From an uncultured Prevotellaceae bacterium (GTDB lineage: Bacteria; Bacteroidota; Bacteroidia; Bacteroidales; Bacteroidaceae), in NCBI GenBank assembly GCA_946408305.1, contig CAMJRQ010000036.1:1-8816 (forward strand): a stretch of 8,816 nt of DNA. The letters run 5' to 3'. Under the pieces are notes generated by a model. The model worked only from the letters and a program-made list of their open reading frames with translations. It was not told the DNA's origin and made no database searches. Shown piece after piece: positions 6,187-8,816 of the stretch. The stretch's first letter is position 1. Every line of letters begins with the position of its first letter. Position numbers and translations under genes: made by a program.

Positions 6187-7622
6187 CAGTCCTCTTTCCG
6201 ACCGGCCTTCAGCGTGCGGGCCGAGCCTCCGCGCCTCCAGTGCTGCTCGATGTCTTCGAGCGAAATGCCCTTTGTCTCGGGCATGAAGAAATAGCCCCAG
6301 ACGATGCCGAGGGCTGCCACCAGGGCATAGAAGAGGAAGGAGCCGGCGGGGTTGGCTGCAGGATTGCCCCCGACGGTGATTTCGGTGCCGGGAACGGAGA
6401 GCAGGCGGGCAATCTTGAAGAACGTGAAGGTGACGATGCTGTTGCAGACCCACACGGTGACGGAACCGAGCGACGAGCCCAGTCCGCGCAGCTCCTGAGG
6501 GAAGACCTCGGAGATGATGAGCCAGCCCAGGGGACCCACGCTCATGGCAAAGAAGGCCACATAGAGCAGCGCGGCGCCCACGGTGGCGTATTTCCCCGCC
6601 TGACCCATATCGAGGAGGAAGCTGCCGGCGAGCAAGCCCAGCGAGAGAACCATGCCTGCCATCCCGATGAAGAAGAGTTTCCGGCGTCCTATCCGGTCTA
6701 CGAACCAGACGGAGAGGAGCGTGGCCGCCACGTTGAGGGCCGCCACGCCCACCGACGCGCCGATGGCTGCCTCGGCACTGCCGAAGCCGGCCATCTGAAA
6801 GATGGTGGGGCAGTAGTACATGACGGTGTTGATGCCCACAAACTGCTGGATGAACATGATGCCGACGGCTATTATGACGGGCGTTTTCCACGTGCGGCAG
6901 AAGAGGTGGCTCCAGCGCGGGGCGCGATGGGCTGCCTGCTCCACGTCGTGCTTCAGGGCCGATGCCACGCGGGCTGCCTCGTCGCCCTCCGTGAGGCGGA
7001 GCACGCCGAGGGCTTCTGCGTCGCGCCCTCGGGCAAAGAGCCAGCGCGGGCTTTCGGGCACCAGCATCATGCCGACGAGGAGAATCAGCGCGGGCACGAC
7101 GCCGACGTAGAACATCGGGCGCCAGGAGGAGGAATTGGCCTCGTTGGCCAGAATGTAGTCCGAGAAGTAGGCCGTGAGGACGCCCAGGGTGACCATCAGC
7201 TGGAAGAGGGAGACGAGCGTGCCCCGGATGCGGGTGGGGGAGATCTCGGCGATGTAGAGCGGCACGGCGAAGGACGAGGTGCCGATGGCCAACCCCAGAA
7301 AGAGCCGCGCGGCAACGAGGCTGGCAGGGCTGGGTGCGAAGCCCGACCACAAAGCGCCCACGGCAAAAATCAATCCCGACAGGAGCAGAATCTTCCGTCG
7401 GCCCCAGCGGTCGGCAGCCTTCCCGCCGAAGAGGGCTCCCAGAATGGCGCCCAAGAGTCCGGCTGTCGTGAGAAGCTCCACCTGGCCCGAGCCGATGCCG
7501 AAGTCTTGCTGCAAGAACGGAATCGCGCCAGAGACGACTCCCGTGTCAAAACCAAAGAGCAGGCCGCCCGTGGCGGCTACCAGGGCCATCAGGCCGACTG
7601 TGAATGATTTTCTGCGTTGCAT
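6186..7622 (-). CDS. Sugar porter family MFS transporter (XylE/AraE/GalP type), sugar:H+ symporter
   Basis: The protein has 478 residues with 12 predicted membrane segments in the inner membrane. Signature motifs are all present: GGLLFGFDTGVVSGA (19-33), DRWGRRK (71-77), IAEISPTRIRG (124-134), PESPRWL (189-195), QQFVGINTVMYY (259-270), DRIGRRK (309-315), GPLGWLIISEVFP (363-375) and PETKG (448-452). Residues matching the sugar site of E. coli XylE are kept: Gln141, Gln259, Gln260, Asn265 and Trp367. Asp26 matches the XylE proton-coupling Asp27, so import should be proton driven. A Gly/Pro/Asn-rich stretch at about 410-427 lengthens the loop before the last helix. The substrate is likely a hexose or pentose such as glucose, xylose or arabinose; sequence alone does not decide. 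The ATG lies 21 bases after the cupin isomerase stop, so it should be the last gene of that operon. Confidence 0.92.
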   Translation of the reverse strand: MQRRKSFTVGLMALVAATGGLLFGFDTGVVSGAIPFLQQDFGIGSGQVELLTTAGLLGAILGALFGGKAADRWGRRKILLLSGLIFAVGALWSGFAPSPASLVAARLFLGLAIGTSSFAVPLYIAEISPTRIRGTLVSLFQLMVTLGVLTAYFSDYILANEANSSSWRPMFYVGVVPALILLVGMMLVPESPRWLFARGRDAEALGVLRLTEGDEAARVASALKHDVEQAAHRAPRWSHLFCRTWKTPVIIAVGIMFIQQFVGINTVMYYCPTIFQMAGFGSAEAAIGASVGVAALNVAATLLSVWFVDRIGRRKLFFIGMAGMVLSLGLLAGSFLLDMGQAGKYATVGAALLYVAFFAMSVGPLGWLIISEVFPQELRGLGSSLGSVTVWVCNSIVTFTFFKIARLLSVPGTEITVGGNPAANPAGSFLFYALVAALGIVWGYFFMPETKGISLEDIEQHWRRGGSARTLKAGRKED

Positions 7623-7643
7623 AGGGTTGTTAGGTTATGAGGC

Positions 7644-8432
7644 TTATGGCACATAATTCTTCCAGACGTCGGCTTTGAGGGCGGGGTCGGCCACATAGGC
7701 GAAGGCGTCGGGATTTCTTTCGAAGGTGCAGTAGATGGGTTCGCCCCGGACGATGCCCAGCTCGGGGTGCGGGGCGGGTGACTTGCAGACGAGTTCGCTT
7801 TCGCGGTAGGCCGGGTTGCGTTGCCACGTCAGCTCGCCCTGGCGGTTGAAAACGGGAAACCAGGCGATGCCGCCATGGGCCCGGATGCCTGTGTAGTCGA
7901 ACCCGTAGTCGCGGACACACCAGGCGCCAAACGACATGGGCACGGTGGGGTCTGTGCCGGCATTGATGGTGGCATGAGCCCAGAAGGGCGGCACGATGAC
8001 CACGTCGCCCGGACGGGCTCGGACGGCAAAGCAGCGACCGGGGGAGTCGTCGGCCCGCTCCTGCATGTAGATGATGGCCTCGCCGCTCCAGATCTCGTAG
8101 ACCTCGGGGGTGGAGAGTCCGCAGAAACGCGACACGGCATGGATGTGGCCCTGGCTGCGCACCGGCTCGCGCCCCAGGCGGCCCGAGGCGTAGGCAACGG
8201 CTCCGTAGAGCAGGTGCATCTGCTCGAGCAGGGGGCGGTGGGGCTCCTTGCCCACGTCCATTGCGATGGCGTAGACCACTTCGGGACCCTCGCATCCGGG
8301 GTCGAGCAGGCTCGGGCGGATGGCGTCGAGCCGGCGGTTCTCCACTTCGGGGCCGAAGACGCCCTTGCCGTAGTGGAAGCCCAGGGGGCTGACGGTGGGT
8401 TCGATGTCGAACCCAGGATAGAATCGTTCCAT
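7644..8432 (-). CDS. Archaeal-type (cupin) glucose-6-phosphate isomerase
   Basis: The protein has 262 residues from the ATG at 8430-8432. A GTG six bases upstream (8436-8438), touching the previous stop, would add two residues; I prefer the ATG. It is a metal-dependent cupin of the PF06560 type that interconverts glucose-6-phosphate and fructose-6-phosphate in the cytosol, unrelated to ordinary Pgi. The metal ligands are visible: GHIH gives His96 and His98, PEVYEIWSG gives Glu110, and PPFWAHATINAG gives His153. In the Pyrococcus furiosus enzyme the same four ligands occur, but the gap between the second His and Glu is about five residues shorter. This protein is also longer than the roughly 190-residue archaeal enzymes, with an extra C-terminal part (about 200-262) that I do not recognise. 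It sits between an isomerase-like gene and a sugar porter. It could act on another phosphosugar. Confidence 0.85.
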   Translation of the reverse strand: MERFYPGFDIEPTVSPLGFHYGKGVFGPEVENRRLDAIRPSLLDPGCEGPEVVYAIAMDVGKEPHRPLLEQMHLLYGAVAYASGRLGREPVRSQGHIHAVSRFCGLSTPEVYEIWSGEAIIYMQERADDSPGRCFAVRARPGDVVIVPPFWAHATINAGTDPTVPMSFGAWCVRDYGFDYTGIRAHGGIAWFPVFNRQGELTWQRNPAYRESELVCKSPAPHPELGIVRGEPIYCTFERNPDAFAYVADPALKADVWKNYVP

Positions 8433-8438
8433 TCTCAC

Positions 8439-8816
8439 TTAGCTGTTTTTTCGGACGTAAGCTTTTATCGTGGCGCACTCCTCTCCCTCCGACTCGCCGT
8501 AGGGGCGGATGGTGTATTCGCCCACCGAGGCCGGCACGATGAAGGTCTCGGCATAGTGGACGACGTAGGGCTCGAAGGCGCCGGTGGGACTCTCGACGAC
8601 GGCCTCGCGCCCCTGGACGAGGTTGAGCACGTTCACGCCCCCGTCGGTGTGGTGGCGGACAGGCTTCCGGAACCAGTGGCGGCGCGTCTCGATGAATTCG
8701 CGCTCGTGGAGCCCGGTGTGCTCCTCGCGCCAGCCGTCGCCTTCGGCAATGGGGCGGAAGGCGTTGATGCCCTCGCGACGGACCCACTGCTCGGTGCGCT
8801 CCCATTGGATGACGTT
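8439..8816 (-). CDS. Mannose-6-phosphate isomerase-like cupin protein, C-terminal part (5' end outside window)
   Basis: The frame is open from the right edge to the TAA at 8439-8441, giving 125 residues of a longer protein. The C-terminal half has the beta-strand pattern and wording of the class I phosphomannose isomerase end: GVNVLNLVQGREAVVESP, then FEPYVVHYAETFIVPASV and GEYTIRPYGESEGEECATIKAY. Such enzymes convert mannose-6-phosphate and fructose-6-phosphate in the cytosol with a zinc ion; the zinc site would be in the missing N-terminal part, so activity cannot be judged here. The His-rich HWFRKPVRHHTDGG just before this region is notable. The in-frame GTG at 8636 is an internal codon, not a start. 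The stop lies six bases before the ATG of the cupin isomerase, which points to translational coupling. Another cupin sugar enzyme is possible. Confidence 0.6.
   Translation of the reverse strand, partial: NVIQWERTEQWVRREGINAFRPIAEGDGWREEHTGLHEREFIETRRHWFRKPVRHHTDGGVNVLNLVQGREAVVESPTGAFEPYVVHYAETFIVPASVGEYTIRPYGESEGEECATIKAYVRKNS

Noticed and set aside
5885..6286. 133-codon + strand open frame in the convergent gap
   Set aside because: It runs through the bidirectional terminator, the REP-like palindrome and into the antisense of the porter gene, with no family motif.
6240..7607. 455-codon + strand open frame opposite the sugar porter
   Set aside because: The product is hydrophilic and His/Glu/Gly-rich, as expected from the antisense of a membrane protein; the - strand has all sugar porter motifs.
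7630..8805. 391-codon - strand open frame spanning both isomerase genes
   Set aside because: The product is Arg/Pro/His-rich out-of-frame translation of GC-rich DNA; the other frame carries the cupin metal ligands and the phosphomannose-isomerase-like end.
1..8816. CRISPR array, tRNA, rRNA, insertion sequence or phage gene
   Set aside because: No regularly spaced direct repeats, no cloverleaf or rRNA sequence, and no transposase, integrase or phage motifs in any frame I read.

Overview
The window looks like chromosomal DNA from a GC-rich member of the Bacteroidales, possibly Prevotellaceae-like. The evidence is a C-terminal tail of the type IX secretion sorting kind (YDLQGRR...RGVYIVDGKK), a GLUG-type module with a Cys-x-x-Cys lead-in, secreted glycoside hydrolases of kinds common in gut and rumen Bacteroidetes, and little Shine-Dalgarno signal before the genes. 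The genus is a guess. Strong third-position G/C leaves many long antisense open frames, which are shadows.

Left half (1-5613, + strand): the 3' end of a secreted or surface protein; then, 19 bases on, a secreted DUF1680 glycoside hydrolase (GH127/GH146 type, beta-L-arabinofuranosidase-like) whose catalytic domain is split by an inserted GLUG-like beta module of roughly 230 residues; then, 14 bases on, a secreted clan GH-A (TIM-barrel) protein. That last protein has one barrel with both catalytic glutamates followed by two degenerate barrel copies in which the acid/base position is Gln or Arg. The three probably form one polysaccharide-utilisation transcription unit; no SusC/SusD pair or regulator is visible.

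Middle (5614-6185): a 572-base AT-richer gap between convergent genes. It holds several inverted repeats, including a likely bidirectional terminator, and a 75-base REP-like imperfect palindrome. No gene is supported there.

Right half (6186-8816, - strand), in transcription order: the 3' end of a mannose-6-phosphate-isomerase-like cupin protein, an archaeal-type (cupin) glucose-6-phosphate isomerase and a proton-coupled sugar porter of the XylE/AraE type. The first two are separated by 6 bases and the last two by 21, so they are probably one operon for uptake of a monosaccharide and its entry into glycolysis at fructose-6-phosphate. A sugar kinase would be expected beyond the right edge. The two halves converge and need not share regulation, but together they fit extracellular glycan cleavage followed by monosaccharide uptake.

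The most unusual points are the domain inserted into the DUF1680 hydrolase, the triple barrel with stepwise loss of catalytic residues, and the pairing of two structurally different phosphosugar isomerases with a sugar porter.
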